This document shows positions 1-8,644 of a stretch of DNA of 64,000 nt, in pieces. The translations under genes were made by a program, and so were the position numbers. The notes under the pieces are model-generated. The model saw only the letters and a program-made list of their open reading frames with translations. It was not told where the DNA came from and did no database searches. The stretch is from Streptomyces sp. NBC_00670 (lineage in GTDB: Bacteria > Actinomycetota > Actinomycetes > Streptomycetales > Streptomycetaceae). The stretch is taken from contig NZ_CP109017.1 of assembly GCF_036226765.1 (NCBI RefSeq), positions 1,875,501 through 1,939,500 of the forward strand, in the 5' to 3' direction. Each line of letters begins with the position of its first letter. Position 1 is the first letter of the stretch.

Positions 1-1372
1 GCGCCGTACGGATCGCGATGGCCGTGTCGGAGTCGCCCGCGAAGTCCAGGTAGCCGACGCAGCCGCCGTACAGGCCGCGCCGGGACGGTTCGAGTTCGTC
101 GATGATCTGCAGGGCGCGGGGCTTGGGCGCGCCGGAGAGGGTGCCCGCGGGGAAGCAGGCGGTCAGCACGTCGAACGCGGTGCGGCCGGCGGCGACGCGA
201 CCGGTGACCGTGGACACGATGTGCATGACGTGCGAGTACCGCTCGACGGACATGAAGTCGACCACCTCGACCGAGCCGGGCTCACAGACCCTGCCCAGGT
301 CGTTGCGGCCGAGGTCGACGAGCATGAGGTGCTCGGCGCGCTCCTTGGGGTCGGCGAGCAGTTCGTCGGCGAGTGCCTGGTCCTCCTGCGGGCTCGCCCC
401 GCGCGGCCGGGTGCCGGCGATGGGGTGGACCATGGCGTGTCCGTCCTCCACCTTGACCAGCGCCTCGGGGGACGAGCCGACGACGTCGAAGGCCTCGCCG
501 TCCGCGCAGGGGAAGCGGAACAGATACATGTACGGCGACGGGTTGGTCGCCCGCAGCACCCGGTAGACGTCCAGCGCGCTCGCCGTGCACGGTGTCTCGA
601 ACCGCTGCGAGGGGACGACCTGGAAGGCCTCCCCGGCCCGGATGCGCTCCTTGATGTCCTCGACGGCCTTCCGGAAGTCGGGTCCGCCCCACCGCGCGGT
701 GTACTCGGGCAGTTCGGAGGGCGGGAGCGCGGCGGGCGGCTGTGCGACCGGCCGGGCCAGGTCCGCCTCCATCGCGTCCAGCCGGGCCACGGCGTCGGCG
801 TAGGCCTCGTCGACGCCGGTGTCCAGGTCGTTGTGGTTGATCGCGTTGGCGATGAGCAGGACCGTGCCGTCCCAGTGGTCGAGGACGGCGAGGTCGGAGG
901 TGAGCAGCATGGTCAGCTCGGGGAGCCCCAGGTCGTCCCGCTCGCCGGGGCCGACCTTCTCCAGACGGCGCACGATGTCGTAGCCCAGGTAGCCGACCAT
1001 GCCGCCGGTGAAGGGCGGGAGCCCCAGGTCGTGGGCGAGGTCCCGGGGGGTGTGCAGGGCCTCGACGGTGGCGCGCAGCGCGGCGAGCGGGTCGCCGTCG
1101 GCCGGGACGCCGACGGGCGGGGTGCCCAGCCAGTGGGTGCGGCCCTCGCGTTCGGTCAGCGCGGCCTGGCTGCGGACGCCGACGAAGGAGTAGCGGGACC
1201 AGGTGAACGCCGCGCGGCCGTTCTCCGCGGACTCCAGCAGGAAGGTGCCGGGGCGTTCGGCGGCGAGCTTGCGGTAGAGCGCGACCGGGGTGTCGCCGTC
1301 GGCGAGGAGCTTGCGGCTGACGGGGATGACGCGGCGGTCGGTGGCCAGCTTGCGGAACGTCTCGAGGTCCAT
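1..1372 (-). CDS. trpE: Anthranilate synthase component I (partial, C-terminus off the left edge)
   Basis: TrpE converts chorismate to anthranilate, the first step of tryptophan synthesis, with a glutamine amidotransferase partner not in view. The ATG at 1372 opens [15 protein letters not shown]. The LLES feedback-site motif follows at about residue 45, which in the family binds tryptophan. The chorismate-binding domain fills the rest, and the visible end reads DTAIAIRT, a conserved stretch close to the C-terminus, so only a short tail is missing. The start lies 11 nt after the hisI stop, so hisI and trpE very likely share a transcript. This joins the his and trp pathways, as the dual-function PriA encoded nearby also does. 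Identity is secure; only the C-terminus is unseen. Confidence 0.95.
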   Translation of the reverse strand, partial: MDLETFRKLATDRRVIPVSRKLLADGDTPVALYRKLAAERPGTFLLESAENGRAAFTWSRYSFVGVRSQAALTEREGRTHWLGTPPVGVPADGDPLAALRATVEALHTPRDLAHDLGLPPFTGGMVGYLGYDIVRRLEKVGPGERDDLGLPELTMLLTSDLAVLDHWDGTVLLIANAINHNDLDTGVDEAYADAVARLDAMEADLARPVAQPPAALPPSELPEYTARWGGPDFRKAVEDIKERIRAGEAFQVVPSQRFETPCTASALDVYRVLRATNPSPYMYLFRFPCADGEAFDVVGSSPEALVKVEDGHAMVHPIAGTRPRGASPQEDQALADELLADPKERAEHLMLVDLGRNDLGRVCEPGSVEVVDFMSVERYSHVMHIVSTVTGRVAAGRTAFDVLTACFPAGTLSGAPKPRALQIIDELEPSRRGLYGGCVGYLDFAGDSDTAIAIRTA

Positions 1373-1383
1373 GGCGGTCGACC

Positions 1384-1773
1384 CTACTGAGCGGGGGTGG
1401 TGGGCAGGAGGACGTCCGCGTCGAAGCAGGTGCGGGCGCCGGTGTGGCAGGCGGCGCCGACCTGGTCGACCTTGACCAGCACGGTGTCGGCGTCGCAGTC
1501 CAGGGCGACGGACTTGACGTGCTGGACGTGGCCGGAGGTGTCGCCCTTGACCCAGTACTCCTGGCGGCTGCGGGACCAGTAGGTGCAGCGGCCGGTGGTG
1601 AGGGTGCGGTGGAGGGCCTCGTCGTCCATCCAGCCGAGCATGAGGACTTCGCCGGTGTCGTGTTGCTGGGCGATGGCGGGGAGGAGGCCGTCGGGAGTCC
1701 GCTTGAGGCGGGCGGCGAGGTCGGGGGGCAGGGGGCTGTCGGCGGGTGGCGGTGCGGGCGTGCGGCTGGTCAT
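1384..1773 (-). CDS. hisI: Phosphoribosyl-AMP cyclohydrolase
   Basis: HisI opens the adenine ring of phosphoribosyl-AMP, the third step of histidine synthesis, as a cytosolic zinc enzyme. At 129 aa it has the size of stand-alone HisI proteins without the HisE domain. Visible family signatures are [12 protein letters not shown], the [18 protein letters not shown] region, and the metal-binding DCDAD and CHTGARTCF segments at the C-terminus. The ATG at 1773 is chosen; a second in-frame ATG lies at 1782. CACAAT followed by 7 nt before the 1773 ATG would suit a leaderless mRNA. The gene is separated from hisF by an opposing gene, so with trpE it forms its own unit. hisE is not in the window. Confidence 0.95.
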   Translation of the reverse strand: MTSRTPAPPPADSPLPPDLAARLKRTPDGLLPAIAQQHDTGEVLMLGWMDDEALHRTLTTGRCTYWSRSRQEYWVKGDTSGHVQHVKSVALDCDADTVLVKVDQVGAACHTGARTCFDADVLLPTTPAQ

Positions 1774-1813
1774 GCGTGTCATTGTGCCGCGCGGGGAGTT
1801 GTGGATCTTCCGG

Positions 1814-1822
1814 TTGTCCACA
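1814..1822 (+). other. Perfect DnaA-box 9-mer (TTGTCCACA) between hisI and the TIGR03085 gene
   Basis: The site matches the Streptomyces DnaA-box consensus exactly. A weaker inverted partner, TGTGGATCT, starts at 1800. One strong box is not an origin, so any role would be in regulation or DnaA titration. It may also be chance. Confidence 0.3.
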
Positions 1823-1938
1823 GGGCGGACCCTGTAGTCGTACTTTTTGGCGGGTGCGGGTGGGGCACTGCCGGCCGCGCCGCCTGTGGCGGAACCGCGC
1901 GCGGTACCGTCCCGCGCCCCTTGCGGGGGCGCCGGTCG

Positions 1939-1944
1939 TAAGCT
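1939..1944 (+). promoter_or_regulatory. Leaderless promoter -10 element (TAAGCT)
   Basis: TAAGCT ends 6 nt before the ATG at 1951 and no SD precedes that ATG. Transcription would therefore start at or next to the start codon. No good -35 element is visible. Confidence 0.5.
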
Positions 1945-1950
1945 GAGCGT

Positions 1951-2586
1951 ATGTCGACCCATGCGAAGCGTGAACGACTTCTTCTGGCGGATCTGTTGGA
2001 GGCGTCGGGGCCCCATGCGGACACCCTGTGCGAGGGGTGGCGGACACGGGATCTGGCGGCGCACATCGTCCTGCGGGAGCGGCGGCCGGACGCGGCCGGG
2101 GGGATCGTGATCAAGCAGCTGGCCCCGCGCCTCGACCGGGTGATGGACGAGTTCCGGGCCAAGCCGTACGAGGAGCTGATCCAGCTCATCCGTACCGGTC
2201 CGCCCCGGTTCTCGCCCTTCTCGCTGAAGCAGATCGACGAGGCGTCCAACACCGTCGAGTTCTACGTGCACACCGAGGACGTGCGCCGGGCGCAGCCCGA
2301 CTGGACGCCCCGTGAGCTGGACGCGGTCTTCCAGGACACCCTGTGGTCGCGACTGGAGCGGATGGCCCGGATGCTGGGCCGCGGCGCCCCGACCGGCCTG
2401 GTGCTGCGGCGGCCGGACGGCCAGACGGCCGTCGCCCACCGCGGCACACCGGTGGTCACCGTCACCGGGGAGCCCTCGGAGCTGCTGCTGTTCGCGCACG
2501 GCCGGCAGGGCGCGGCCCGGGTGGAGCTGGACGGCGACGTGGACGCGGTCGCCAAGGCGCGGGGCACCAAGCGGCTCGGGAACTGA
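1951..2586 (+). CDS. TIGR03085 family protein (maleylpyruvate isomerase N-terminal / DinB-like fold)
   Basis: This 211-aa cytosolic protein matches the actinobacterial TIGR03085 group, described as metal-binding relatives of mycothiol-dependent maleylpyruvate isomerases. The N-terminal helical region contains [21 protein letters not shown], where the DLAAH histidine is a typical metal ligand of the fold. A second histidine lies in [13 protein letters not shown], the other usual ligand region. The C-terminal third resembles the small SCP-like domain of the family. No substrate is known. The gene lies between hisF and hisI but on the opposite strand, so it is not part of either operon. It appears to be transcribed as a leaderless mRNA. 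Confidence 0.85.
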   Translation: MSTHAKRERLLLADLLEASGPHADTLCEGWRTRDLAAHIVLRERRPDAAGGIVIKQLAPRLDRVMDEFRAKPYEELIQLIRTGPPRFSPFSLKQIDEASNTVEFYVHTEDVRRAQPDWTPRELDAVFQDTLWSRLERMARMLGRGAPTGLVLRRPDGQTAVAHRGTPVVTVTGEPSELLLFAHGRQGAARVELDGDVDAVAKARGTKRLGN

Positions 2587-2608
2587 CAGGGCCCCGGGGC
2601 GGGCGGGC

Positions 2609-3364
2609 CTACCGTACGGGGTGGCCCGCCTCCCGCAGTTCCCGCTTGACCTCGCCGATGCGCAGATCGCCGAAGTGGAACACGGAGGCCGCGAGCACCG
2701 CGTCCGCGCCGGCCTCCACGGCCGGCGGGAAGTGCGGCAGGGCGCCGGCGCCGCCGGAGGCGATCACCGGGACCGTGACGTGTTTGCGCACGGCCCGGAT
2801 CATCTCCAGGTCGTAGCCGTCCTTGGTGCCGTCCGCGTCCATCGAGTTGAGCAGGATCTCCCCGGCGCCGAGGTCGGCGGCCCGGTGGGCCCACTCGACG
2901 GCGTCGATGCCGGTGCCGCGGCGGCCGCCGTGGGTGGTGACCTCGAAGGAGCCGGTCTCCGTGCGGCGGGCGTCGACGGAGAGGACCAGGACCTGGCGGC
3001 CGAACCGTTCGGCGATCTCGCGGATCAGTTCGGGGCGGGCGATCGCCGCCGTGTTGACGCCGACCTTGTCCGCGCCCGCCCGCAGCAGCTTGTCCACGTC
3101 CTCGGGCGTACGTACGCCGCCGCCCACGGTGAGCGGGATGAAGACCTGCTCGGCGGTGCGGCGGACGACGTCGTAGGTGGTCTCGCGGTCGCCGGAGGAG
3201 GCGGTGATGTCCAGGAACGTCAGCTCGTCGGCGCCCTCGGCGTCGTACACCTTGGCCATCTCGACGGGGTCGCCCGCGTCCCGCAGGTTCTGGAAGTTGA
3301 CGCCCTTGACGACCCGGCCGTTGTCCACGTCCAGGCAGGGGATGACTCGGACCGCCAGGGTCAT
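2609..3364 (-). CDS. hisF: Imidazole glycerol phosphate synthase cyclase subunit
   Basis: HisF pairs with HisH. It uses ammonia from HisH to convert PRFAR to imidazole glycerol phosphate and AICAR. The 251-aa sequence is a complete (beta/alpha)8 barrel. It starts [21 protein letters not shown], carrying the first catalytic Asp in CLDVD; the second is in LVLSVDARR. The phosphate-binding motifs [12 protein letters not shown] and IASGGAGAL are present. The ATG overlaps the stop of the preceding Rid gene as ATGA, indicating translational coupling. It is the last gene of the leftward his operon, since a plus-strand gene lies immediately downstream. Confidence 0.98.
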   Translation of the reverse strand: MTLAVRVIPCLDVDNGRVVKGVNFQNLRDAGDPVEMAKVYDAEGADELTFLDITASSGDRETTYDVVRRTAEQVFIPLTVGGGVRTPEDVDKLLRAGADKVGVNTAAIARPELIREIAERFGRQVLVLSVDARRTETGSFEVTTHGGRRGTGIDAVEWAHRAADLGAGEILLNSMDADGTKDGYDLEMIRAVRKHVTVPVIASGGAGALPHFPPAVEAGADAVLAASVFHFGDLRIGEVKRELREAGHPVR

Positions 3365-3765
3365 GAATCCACGGCTCCTCTGAATGCTTCCAGTTCGACT
3401 TCGACCAGCACGCGCGAGTCGAAGAATCCGTCCACGACGAGCAGGCTGGCGACCGGCCGCACCGCGTCGAAGAGTTCCTTGTGCGCCCGGCCCACCTCGT
3501 CCACGTCCCGCGGATGGGTGAGGTAGACGCGGGTGCGGACCACCGACTCGGGGCCGAGCCCGAACTCGGCGATCGCCTCCAGGGCGCCGGCGAAGGCCGC
3601 CCTGGCCTGCTCGTAGGGGTCGCCCTCGCCCTGCAGGACGCCGTCCCGGAAGGCCGTGGTGCCGCCCACCAGGACACGGTCGCCCGCCGCGACGGCGCGT
3701 GCGAAACCGAAGGACTCTTCCCAGGTGCTTCCGCTCTGCACGCGCCGTACGGCGTCGGACGTCAT
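3361..3765 (-). CDS. Rid-family (YjgF/YER057c/UK114) protein lacking the usual catalytic Arg
   Basis: This 134-aa protein has the chorismate-mutase-like Rid fold and lies between priA and hisF with ATGA overlaps on both sides. Family members with a conserved Arg in a P-A-R-S motif deaminate reactive imines and enamines such as 2-aminoacrylate. Here the corresponding segment reads PVAS, so the Arg appears to be replaced, as in several Rid subgroups that have no proven deaminase activity. Other landmarks are [21 protein letters not shown] and [11 protein letters not shown]. Its place inside the his operon suggests a role linked to histidine or purine intermediates, but that is inference. Family assignment is firm; function is not. 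Confidence 0.85.
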   Translation of the reverse strand: MTSDAVRRVQSGSTWEESFGFARAVAAGDRVLVGGTTAFRDGVLQGEGDPYEQARAAFAGALEAIAEFGLGPESVVRTRVYLTHPRDVDEVGRAHKELFDAVRPVASLLVVDGFFDSRVLVEVELEAFRGAVDS

Positions 3766-4487
3766 GACGACACAACCTCCAGGGCCTCTTCCAACGTGAA
3801 CGCCTTCGCGTACAGGGCCTTCCCGACGATGGCGCCCTCGACACCGAGCGGGACGAGGGAGGTCAGGGCGCGCAGGTCGTCCAGGGAGGAGACGCCGCCG
3901 GAGGCCACCACCGGGCGGTCGGTGGCGGCGCAGACGTCTCTGAGCAGTTGCAGGTTGGGGCCCTGGAGGGTGCCGTCCTTGGCGATGTCGGTGACGACGT
4001 AGCGGGCGCAGCCCTCCTTGTCGAGGCGGGCCAGCGTCTCGTAGAGGTCGCCGCCGTCGCGGGTCCAGCCGCGGCCGCGCAGGGTGGTGCCGCGCACGTC
4101 GAGGCCGACGGCGATCCTGTCGCCGTGCTCGGCGATGACCTTGGCGACCCATTCGGGGGTCTCCAGGGCGGCGGTGCCGAGGTTGACGCGGGTGCAGCCG
4201 GTGGCGAGGGCGGCGGCGAGGGTGTCGTCGTCGCGGATGCCGCCGGACAGCTCGACCTTGATGTCCATGGCCCCCGCGACCTCGGCGATCAGCGCGCGGT
4301 TGTCGCCGGTGCCGAACGCGGCGTCCAGGTCGACCAGGTGCAGCCACTCGGCGCCGGAGCGCTGCCAGGCAAGGGCGGCCTCCAGGGGGGAGCCGTAGGA
4401 GGTCTCGGTGCCGGACTCGCCGTGGACCAGGCGGACGGCCTGGCCGTCGCGGACGTCGACGGCGGGGAGGAGTTCGAGCGTGGCCAT
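3762..4487 (-). CDS. priA: Bifunctional phosphoribosyl isomerase A (HisA/TrpF)
   Basis: PriA carries out the HisA reaction (ProFAR to PRFAR) and, in Streptomyces and Mycobacterium, also phosphoribosylanthranilate isomerisation (TrpF). The 241-aa (beta/alpha)8 barrel begins [20 protein letters not shown], with the catalytic Asp at residue 11. Phosphate-binding loops are [13 protein letters not shown] and [13 protein letters not shown], and the second acid is probably in [11 protein letters not shown]. Dual activity is inferred from the actinobacterial sequence type; a trpF gene elsewhere cannot be excluded from this window. The gene starts 5 nt after hisH and overlaps the Rid gene by ATGA. Confidence 0.95.
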   Translation of the reverse strand: MATLELLPAVDVRDGQAVRLVHGESGTETSYGSPLEAALAWQRSGAEWLHLVDLDAAFGTGDNRALIAEVAGAMDIKVELSGGIRDDDTLAAALATGCTRVNLGTAALETPEWVAKVIAEHGDRIAVGLDVRGTTLRGRGWTRDGGDLYETLARLDKEGCARYVVTDIAKDGTLQGPNLQLLRDVCAATDRPVVASGGVSSLDDLRALTSLVPLGVEGAIVGKALYAKAFTLEEALEVVSS

Positions 4488-4492
4488 GGTGT

Positions 4493-5140
4493 CTACAGGG
4501 TTCCGATCCAGTTGGTGAGGAGCTGGGCGCCGGCGTCGCCGGACTTCTCGGGGTGGAACTGGGTGGCCCACAGGGCGCCGTTCTCGACGGCGGCGACGAA
4601 CCGCTCGCCGTGCGTGGACCAGGTGACCTTCGGGGCGCGCAGGGCCGGGTTCGCGGTCTTGAGGGTCCAGTCGTGGACGGCGTAGGAGTGCACGAAGTAG
4701 AAGCGCGCGTCGGCGTCGAGCCCGGCGAAGAGCTGCGAGCCGGCCGGTGCCTCGACGGTGTTCCAGCCCATGTGGGGGACGACGTCGGCCTTGAGGGGTT
4801 CGACGGAGCCGGGCCACTCGTCCATGCCCTCGGTTTCGACACCGTGTTCGATGCCGCGGGCGAAGAGGATCTGCATGCCGACGCAGATGCCCATGACCGG
4901 GCGGCCGCCGGCCAGCCGGCGGCCGATGATCCAGTCGCCGCGGGCCTCCTGGAGCCCCTTCATACAGGCCGCGAAGGCGCCCACGCCGGGCACGAGCAGG
5001 CCGTCGGCGTTCATGGCCCGGTCGTAGTCACGGGTGATCTCGACGTCCGCGCCGGCCCGCGCGAGGGCGCGCTCGGCGGAGCGGACGTTGCCGAAGCCGT
5101 AGTCGAAGACGACGACCTTCCGGGTGCTCGGACTGGTCAA
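4493..5140 (-). CDS. hisH: Imidazole glycerol phosphate synthase glutaminase subunit
   Basis: HisH hydrolyses glutamine and passes ammonia to HisF. It is a class I glutamine amidotransferase of about 215 aa. The nucleophile Cys lies in GICVGMQ at about residue 86, and the His and Glu of the triad are in QFHPEKSG near the C-terminus. The N-terminus [13 protein letters not shown] is typical. I place the start at the TTG at 5140: GGAGG sits 7 nt upstream, and TTGA overlaps the stop of the small membrane-protein gene. An in-frame GTG at 5146 is too close to that SD, and an ATG at 5179 would overlap the upstream gene heavily. Confidence 0.95.
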   Translation of the reverse strand: MTSPSTRKVVVFDYGFGNVRSAERALARAGADVEITRDYDRAMNADGLLVPGVGAFAACMKGLQEARGDWIIGRRLAGGRPVMGICVGMQILFARGIEHGVETEGMDEWPGSVEPLKADVVPHMGWNTVEAPAGSQLFAGLDADARFYFVHSYAVHDWTLKTANPALRAPKVTWSTHGERFVAAVENGALWATQFHPEKSGDAGAQLLTNWIGTL

Positions 5141-5301
5141 TTCCACACCTCCAGTCGCATGACGCCCGCGACGAGGCACATGGCCGCGCCGACGGAGAGC
5201 AGCACGATGAGGCTCGTGGGCATCTTCTGCCGGACGAAGGAGACGATCCCGCCCGCCAGGAAGAGCCCCAGCACGATGAGCGCCGTCGACCCCCCGTTCA
5301 C
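5137..5301 (-). CDS. Small two-helix membrane protein inside the his operon
   Basis: This ORF encodes 54 aa and fits exactly between hisB and hisH. Its GTG overlaps the hisB stop (GTGA) and its own TGA overlaps the hisH TTG (TTGA). The predicted protein starts [25 protein letters not shown] and continues with [20 protein letters not shown]. That gives two hydrophobic helices joined by a short basic, proline-containing turn, ending MRLEVWN. I recognise no domain. The exact coupling to both neighbours argues that it is translated. Its role is unknown; a membrane-tethering or stress function would be speculation. Confidence 0.8.
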   Translation of the reverse strand: MNGGSTALIVLGLFLAGGIVSFVRQKMPTSLIVLLSVGAAMCLVAGVMRLEVWN

Positions 5302-5891
5302 AGCGCGCCCTTGGTGGAGGGGAGGATGCCGGCCGCGCGCGGGTCCCGCTCGGAGGCGTAGCGCAGGGCGCGGGCGAGCGCCTTGAACTGGCATTCGACG
5401 ATGTGGTGCGCGTTGCGCCCGTAGGGCACGTGCACGTGCAGCGCGATCTGCGCCTGGGCGACGAAGGACTCCAGGATGTGCCGGGTCATCGTGGTGTCGT
5501 ACGAGCCGATCATCGGCGCCATGGTCTCCGGCTCGGTGTGCACCAGGTAGGGGCGGCCGGAGAGGTCGACGGTGACCTGGGCGAGGGACTCGTCCAGCGG
5601 GACCGTGCAGTTGCCGAAGCGGTAGATGCCCACCTTGTCGCCGAGGGCCTGCTTGAAGGCGGCGCCGAGCGCGAGGGCGGTGTCCTCGATGGTGTGGTGG
5701 GAGTCGATGTGCAGGTCGCCCTCGGTCTTCACGGTGAGGTCGAACAGACCGTGCCGGCCGAGCTGGTCGAGCATGTGGTCGTAGAAGCCGACGCCCGTCG
5801 ACACGTCGACCTTGCCGGTGCCGTCGAGGTCGATCTCGACGACGACCGAGGTCTCCTTGGTGGTGCGCTCCACGCGCCCGACGCGGCTCAT
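5298..5891 (-). CDS. hisB: Imidazoleglycerol-phosphate dehydratase
   Basis: HisB dehydrates imidazole glycerol phosphate to imidazole acetol phosphate. At 197 aa this is the monofunctional form without a HisN-type phosphatase domain. Two histidine-rich metal motifs, the hallmark of the manganese-dependent family, are visible: [14 protein letters not shown] in the first half and [19 protein letters not shown] in the second. [13 protein letters not shown] is also diagnostic. The ATG at 5891 overlaps the hisC stop as ATGA. The histidinol-phosphate phosphatase needed two steps later is not in this window. Confidence 0.98.
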   Translation of the reverse strand: MSRVGRVERTTKETSVVVEIDLDGTGKVDVSTGVGFYDHMLDQLGRHGLFDLTVKTEGDLHIDSHHTIEDTALALGAAFKQALGDKVGIYRFGNCTVPLDESLAQVTVDLSGRPYLVHTEPETMAPMIGSYDTTMTRHILESFVAQAQIALHVHVPYGRNAHHIVECQFKALARALRYASERDPRAAGILPSTKGAL

Positions 5892-7081
5892 GCGCTCCGC
5901 TCCTGTCCTTGGTCCTTGAGGTCCGTCGCGGTGGCCTTCTCGTGGTCCGCCCCGAGGTCCTTCCTGAGTGCGCGTGTGGCTGACGCCATCACTTCGTTCA
6001 CCGCTTCGAGGAACGCGTCGTTCTCCGCCGGGGTTCCCGCGGTCACCCGCAGCCACCCCGGTACGCCGTTGTCCCGGACCAGGACGCCCCGGTCGAGGAT
6101 CTTCCGCCATGCCTCGTGGGAGTCGGCGAACCGCCCGAACTGGACGAAGTTGGCGTCGGACGCCGTCACCTCGTAGCCGATTCCGCGCAGTTCAGCGACC
6201 AGCCGGTCCCGTTCGGTCTTCAGCTGTTCGACGTAGCCGAGCAGCGTGTCGGAGAACTCCAGCGCGGCCAGCGCGGTCGCCTGGTTGACGGCCGAGAGGT
6301 GGTACGGCAGCCGGACGAGCTGGACGGCGTCGACGACGGCCGGGTGCGCGGCGAGGTAGCCGAGGCGCAGTCCCGCCGCGCCGAACGCCTTCGACATCGT
6401 GCGGGAGACGACGAGATGCGGCCGTCCCTCCAGCAGCGGCAGCAGCGAGTCGCCGTGGCTGAACTCGATGTACGCCTCGTCGACGACGACCAGGGAGGGC
6501 TTCGCCGCCTGGGCGGCCTCGAACAGGGCGAGGACGGTGGCGGGCGGGACCGCGGTGCCGGTGGGGTTGTTGGGGCTGGTGATGAAGACGACGTCGGGGC
6601 GGTGCTCGGCGATGGCCCGCTCGGCGGCGCGCACGTCGATGGTGAAGTCGTCGTTGCGGGGGCCGGAGATCCAGCCGGTGCCGGTGCCGCGCGCGATGAG
6701 CGAGTGCATCGAGTACGACGGCTCGAAGCCGATCGCGGTGCGCCCGGGCCCGCCGAAGGTCTGCAGCAGCTGCTGGAGGACCTCGTTGGAGCCGTTGGCG
6801 GCCCACACGTTCTCCGGGCCGACGGGGTGGCCGCCGGTCTTCGTCAGATACTCGGCGAGCCGGGTGCGCAGCTCGACCGCGTCCCGGTCCGGGTAGCGGT
6901 TGAGGGTGCGGGCGGCCTCGCGCACCCGTTCGGCGATCCGCTCGACGAGCGGTTCGGGCAGCGGGTACGGGTTCTCGTTGGTGTTCAGCCGCACGGGGAC
7001 GTCGAGCTGCGGTGCGCCGTAGGGGGACTTGCCGCGCAGTTCGTCCCGTACGGGGAGGTCGTCGATGCCGAACGTGCTCAC
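5888..7081 (-). CDS. hisC: Histidinol-phosphate aminotransferase
   Basis: HisC transfers the amino group from glutamate to imidazole acetol phosphate, using PLP. It is a fold-type I aminotransferase of 397 aa. The N-terminus has the substrate-binding [25 protein letters not shown] and [14 protein letters not shown] hold the conserved Asn and Asp/Tyr, and the Schiff-base Lys is in [17 protein letters not shown]. The C-terminus continues about 25 residues past the usual end as a charged tail ([19 protein letters not shown]). GTG at 7081 overlaps the hisD stop (GTGA) and the hisC stop overlaps hisB, in keeping with a tightly coupled operon. Confidence 0.97.
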   Translation of the reverse strand: MSTFGIDDLPVRDELRGKSPYGAPQLDVPVRLNTNENPYPLPEPLVERIAERVREAARTLNRYPDRDAVELRTRLAEYLTKTGGHPVGPENVWAANGSNEVLQQLLQTFGGPGRTAIGFEPSYSMHSLIARGTGTGWISGPRNDDFTIDVRAAERAIAEHRPDVVFITSPNNPTGTAVPPATVLALFEAAQAAKPSLVVVDEAYIEFSHGDSLLPLLEGRPHLVVSRTMSKAFGAAGLRLGYLAAHPAVVDAVQLVRLPYHLSAVNQATALAALEFSDTLLGYVEQLKTERDRLVAELRGIGYEVTASDANFVQFGRFADSHEAWRKILDRGVLVRDNGVPGWLRVTAGTPAENDAFLEAVNEVMASATRALRKDLGADHEKATATDLKDQGQERSA

Positions 7082-8403
7082 TTGCTTCCGGGTACCTTCC
7101 AGTCGAACCTCGCCTTGACCGCCGCGCCGTGCGCCGGCAGGTCCTCCGCCTCCGCGAGCGTCACCACATGGTGGGCGACCTCGGCGAGCGCGTCGCGCGT
7201 GTAGTCGACGACGTGGATGCCGCGCAGGAAGGACTGGACGGAGAGCCCCGAGGAGTGGCAGGCGCAGCCGCCGGTCGGGAGGACGTGGTTGGAGCCGGCC
7301 GCGTAGTCGCCGAGCGAGACCGGGGCCCAGGGGCCGACGAAGATCGCGCCGGCGTTGCGCACGCGGTCGGCGACGGCCGCGGCGTCGGCGGTCTGGATCT
7401 CCAGGTGCTCGGCGCCGTACGCGTCGACCACGCGCAGGCCCTCCTCGACGCCGTCGACCAGGACGATCGCGGACTGGCGGCCCGTGAGGGCGGGCACGAT
7501 GCGGTCCTCGACGTGCTTGGTGGCGGCGACCTGCGGCTGGAGTTCGCGCTCGACCGCGTCGGCCAGCTCCGGGGAGTCGGTGACGAGGACGGCGGCGGCC
7601 AGCGGGTCGTGCTCGGCCTGGCTGATCAGGTCGGAGGCGACGTGCACCGGGTCGGCCGTGGCGTCGGCGAGGATCGCGATCTCGGTCGGGCCCGCCTCGG
7701 CGTCGATGCCGATGCGGCCGGTGAAGAAGCGCTTGGCGGCGGCGACCCAGATGTTGCCGGGGCCGGTCACCATGTTCGCGGGCGGGCAGGACTCGGTGCC
7801 GTAGGCGAACATCGCGACGGCGGTGGCGCCGCCCGCGGCGTACACCTCGTCGACGCCGAGCAGGGCGCAGGCGGCGAGGATCGTCGGGTGCGGCAGGCCG
7901 TCATACTCGGCCTGGGCCGGGGAGGCGAGCGCGATCGACTCGACGCCGGCCTCCTGGGCGGGCACCACGTTCATCACCACGGAGGACGGGTAGACCGAGC
8001 GGCCGCCGGGCGCGTACAGCCCGACGCGGTCGACCGGGACCCACTTCTCGGTGACCGTGCCGCCGGGGACGACCTTGGTGGTGTGCGTGGTGCGGCGCTG
8101 CGCGCGGTGGACCATGCGGGCGCGGCGGATGGACTCCTCCAGGGCCGCGCGAACCTGCGGGTCGAGCCGCTCCAGCGCCTCTTTCAGGGCCTCGGCGGGT
8201 ACGCGGACGGATTCCAGCCGGACGCCGTCGAACTTCTCGGCGAAGTCGATCAGCGCCGCGTCGCCCCGATGATGCACGGCCTCGCAGATCGGGCGCACCT
8301 TCTCCAGGGCGGCCGCGACGTCGAAGTCGGCTCGGGGCAGCAGGTCGCGCAGGGCGGGTCCCTCGGGAAGGGCGTCGCCGCGCAGATCGATTCGGGAGAT
8401 CAC
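7078..8403 (-). CDS. hisD: Histidinol dehydrogenase
   Basis: HisD oxidises L-histidinol to L-histidine in two NAD-dependent, zinc-assisted steps, the end of the pathway. The 441-aa protein begins [24 protein letters not shown]. It carries the signatures [47 protein letters not shown] and [11 protein letters not shown], which include zinc and substrate ligands. The GTG at 8403 is chosen because the Streptomyces family start ISRIDLRG follows it directly, although the frame stays open upstream. It is the first gene of the leftward his operon, and the operon promoter should lie in the divergent region to its right. Confidence 0.97.
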   Translation of the reverse strand: MISRIDLRGDALPEGPALRDLLPRADFDVAAALEKVRPICEAVHHRGDAALIDFAEKFDGVRLESVRVPAEALKEALERLDPQVRAALEESIRRARMVHRAQRRTTHTTKVVPGGTVTEKWVPVDRVGLYAPGGRSVYPSSVVMNVVPAQEAGVESIALASPAQAEYDGLPHPTILAACALLGVDEVYAAGGATAVAMFAYGTESCPPANMVTGPGNIWVAAAKRFFTGRIGIDAEAGPTEIAILADATADPVHVASDLISQAEHDPLAAAVLVTDSPELADAVERELQPQVAATKHVEDRIVPALTGRQSAIVLVDGVEEGLRVVDAYGAEHLEIQTADAAAVADRVRNAGAIFVGPWAPVSLGDYAAGSNHVLPTGGCACHSSGLSVQSFLRGIHVVDYTRDALAEVAHHVVTLAEAEDLPAHGAAVKARFDWKVPGSK

Positions 8404-8443
8404 ACGGTCAATTCTCTCAGACCGGCAACGGTGGCCGTCCGTC

Positions 8444-8500
8444 CGTATCAGTGGCTGATACGTCACGCACGGCTCGCACACGTGGCCGATACGCCACGCA
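8444..8500 (-). promoter_or_regulatory. Operator-like repeats upstream of hisD
   Basis: Two elements overlap here. A perfect 7-bp inverted repeat, CGTATCA-GTGGC-TGATACG, occupies 8444-8462. A direct repeat of 19 bp, GTGGCyGATACGyCACGCA, occurs at 8451-8469 and 8482-8500 with only two differences. Its copies start 31 bp apart, about three helical turns. The block lies 41 nt upstream of the hisD GTG, where a repressor or activator could control the his operon. The binding protein is unknown to me. Confidence 0.55.
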
Positions 8501-8535
8501 TGGACGGGCGGGCGGCGAAGTCGTCGTCACTTTGA

Positions 8536-8546
8536 GTGTTCAACAC
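8536..8546. promoter_or_regulatory. Short palindrome GTGTT-C-AACAC in the divergent region
   Basis: A perfect 5-bp inverted repeat about one centre base lies midway between hisD and the plus-strand gene at 8641. It is nested in a looser TGAGT...ACTCA pair at 8533-8553. It could be a half of a divergent operator, but the match is short. Confidence 0.25.
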
Positions 8547-8617
8547 CTGACTCAGCGGGCATCACCCGTTGTACCAACCCGCGAGTAGCGCCACCTGTGG
8601 GGCAGGAAGGAGGCACC

Positions 8618-8644
8618 GTGACGGGGAGGACGGGCGCGCCGTGA
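8618..8644 (+). CDS. Possible 8-codon upstream ORF coupled to the next gene
   Basis: A GTG at 8618 follows the strongest SD in the region, AAGGAGG, with 4 nt of spacing. It opens an eight-residue frame, VTGRTGAP. Its TGA overlaps the GTG of the gene at 8641 as GTGA. Such a minicistron could load ribosomes or regulate the downstream gene. It may equally be an accident of GC-rich sequence, and the downstream gene has its own weaker SD (GGGAGG at 8624). Confidence 0.35.
   Translation: MTGRTGAP

Noticed and set aside
221..1390. A 389-codon plus-strand frame opposite trpE
   Set aside because: Its composition is that of an antisense GC-rich frame, while the minus strand encodes unmistakable TrpE motifs.
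1800..1822. Possible replication origin signal at clustered DnaA-like boxes
   Set aside because: Only one perfect box and one weak inverted partner are present, with no dnaA or dnaN genes nearby. The Streptomyces origin has many boxes beside those genes.
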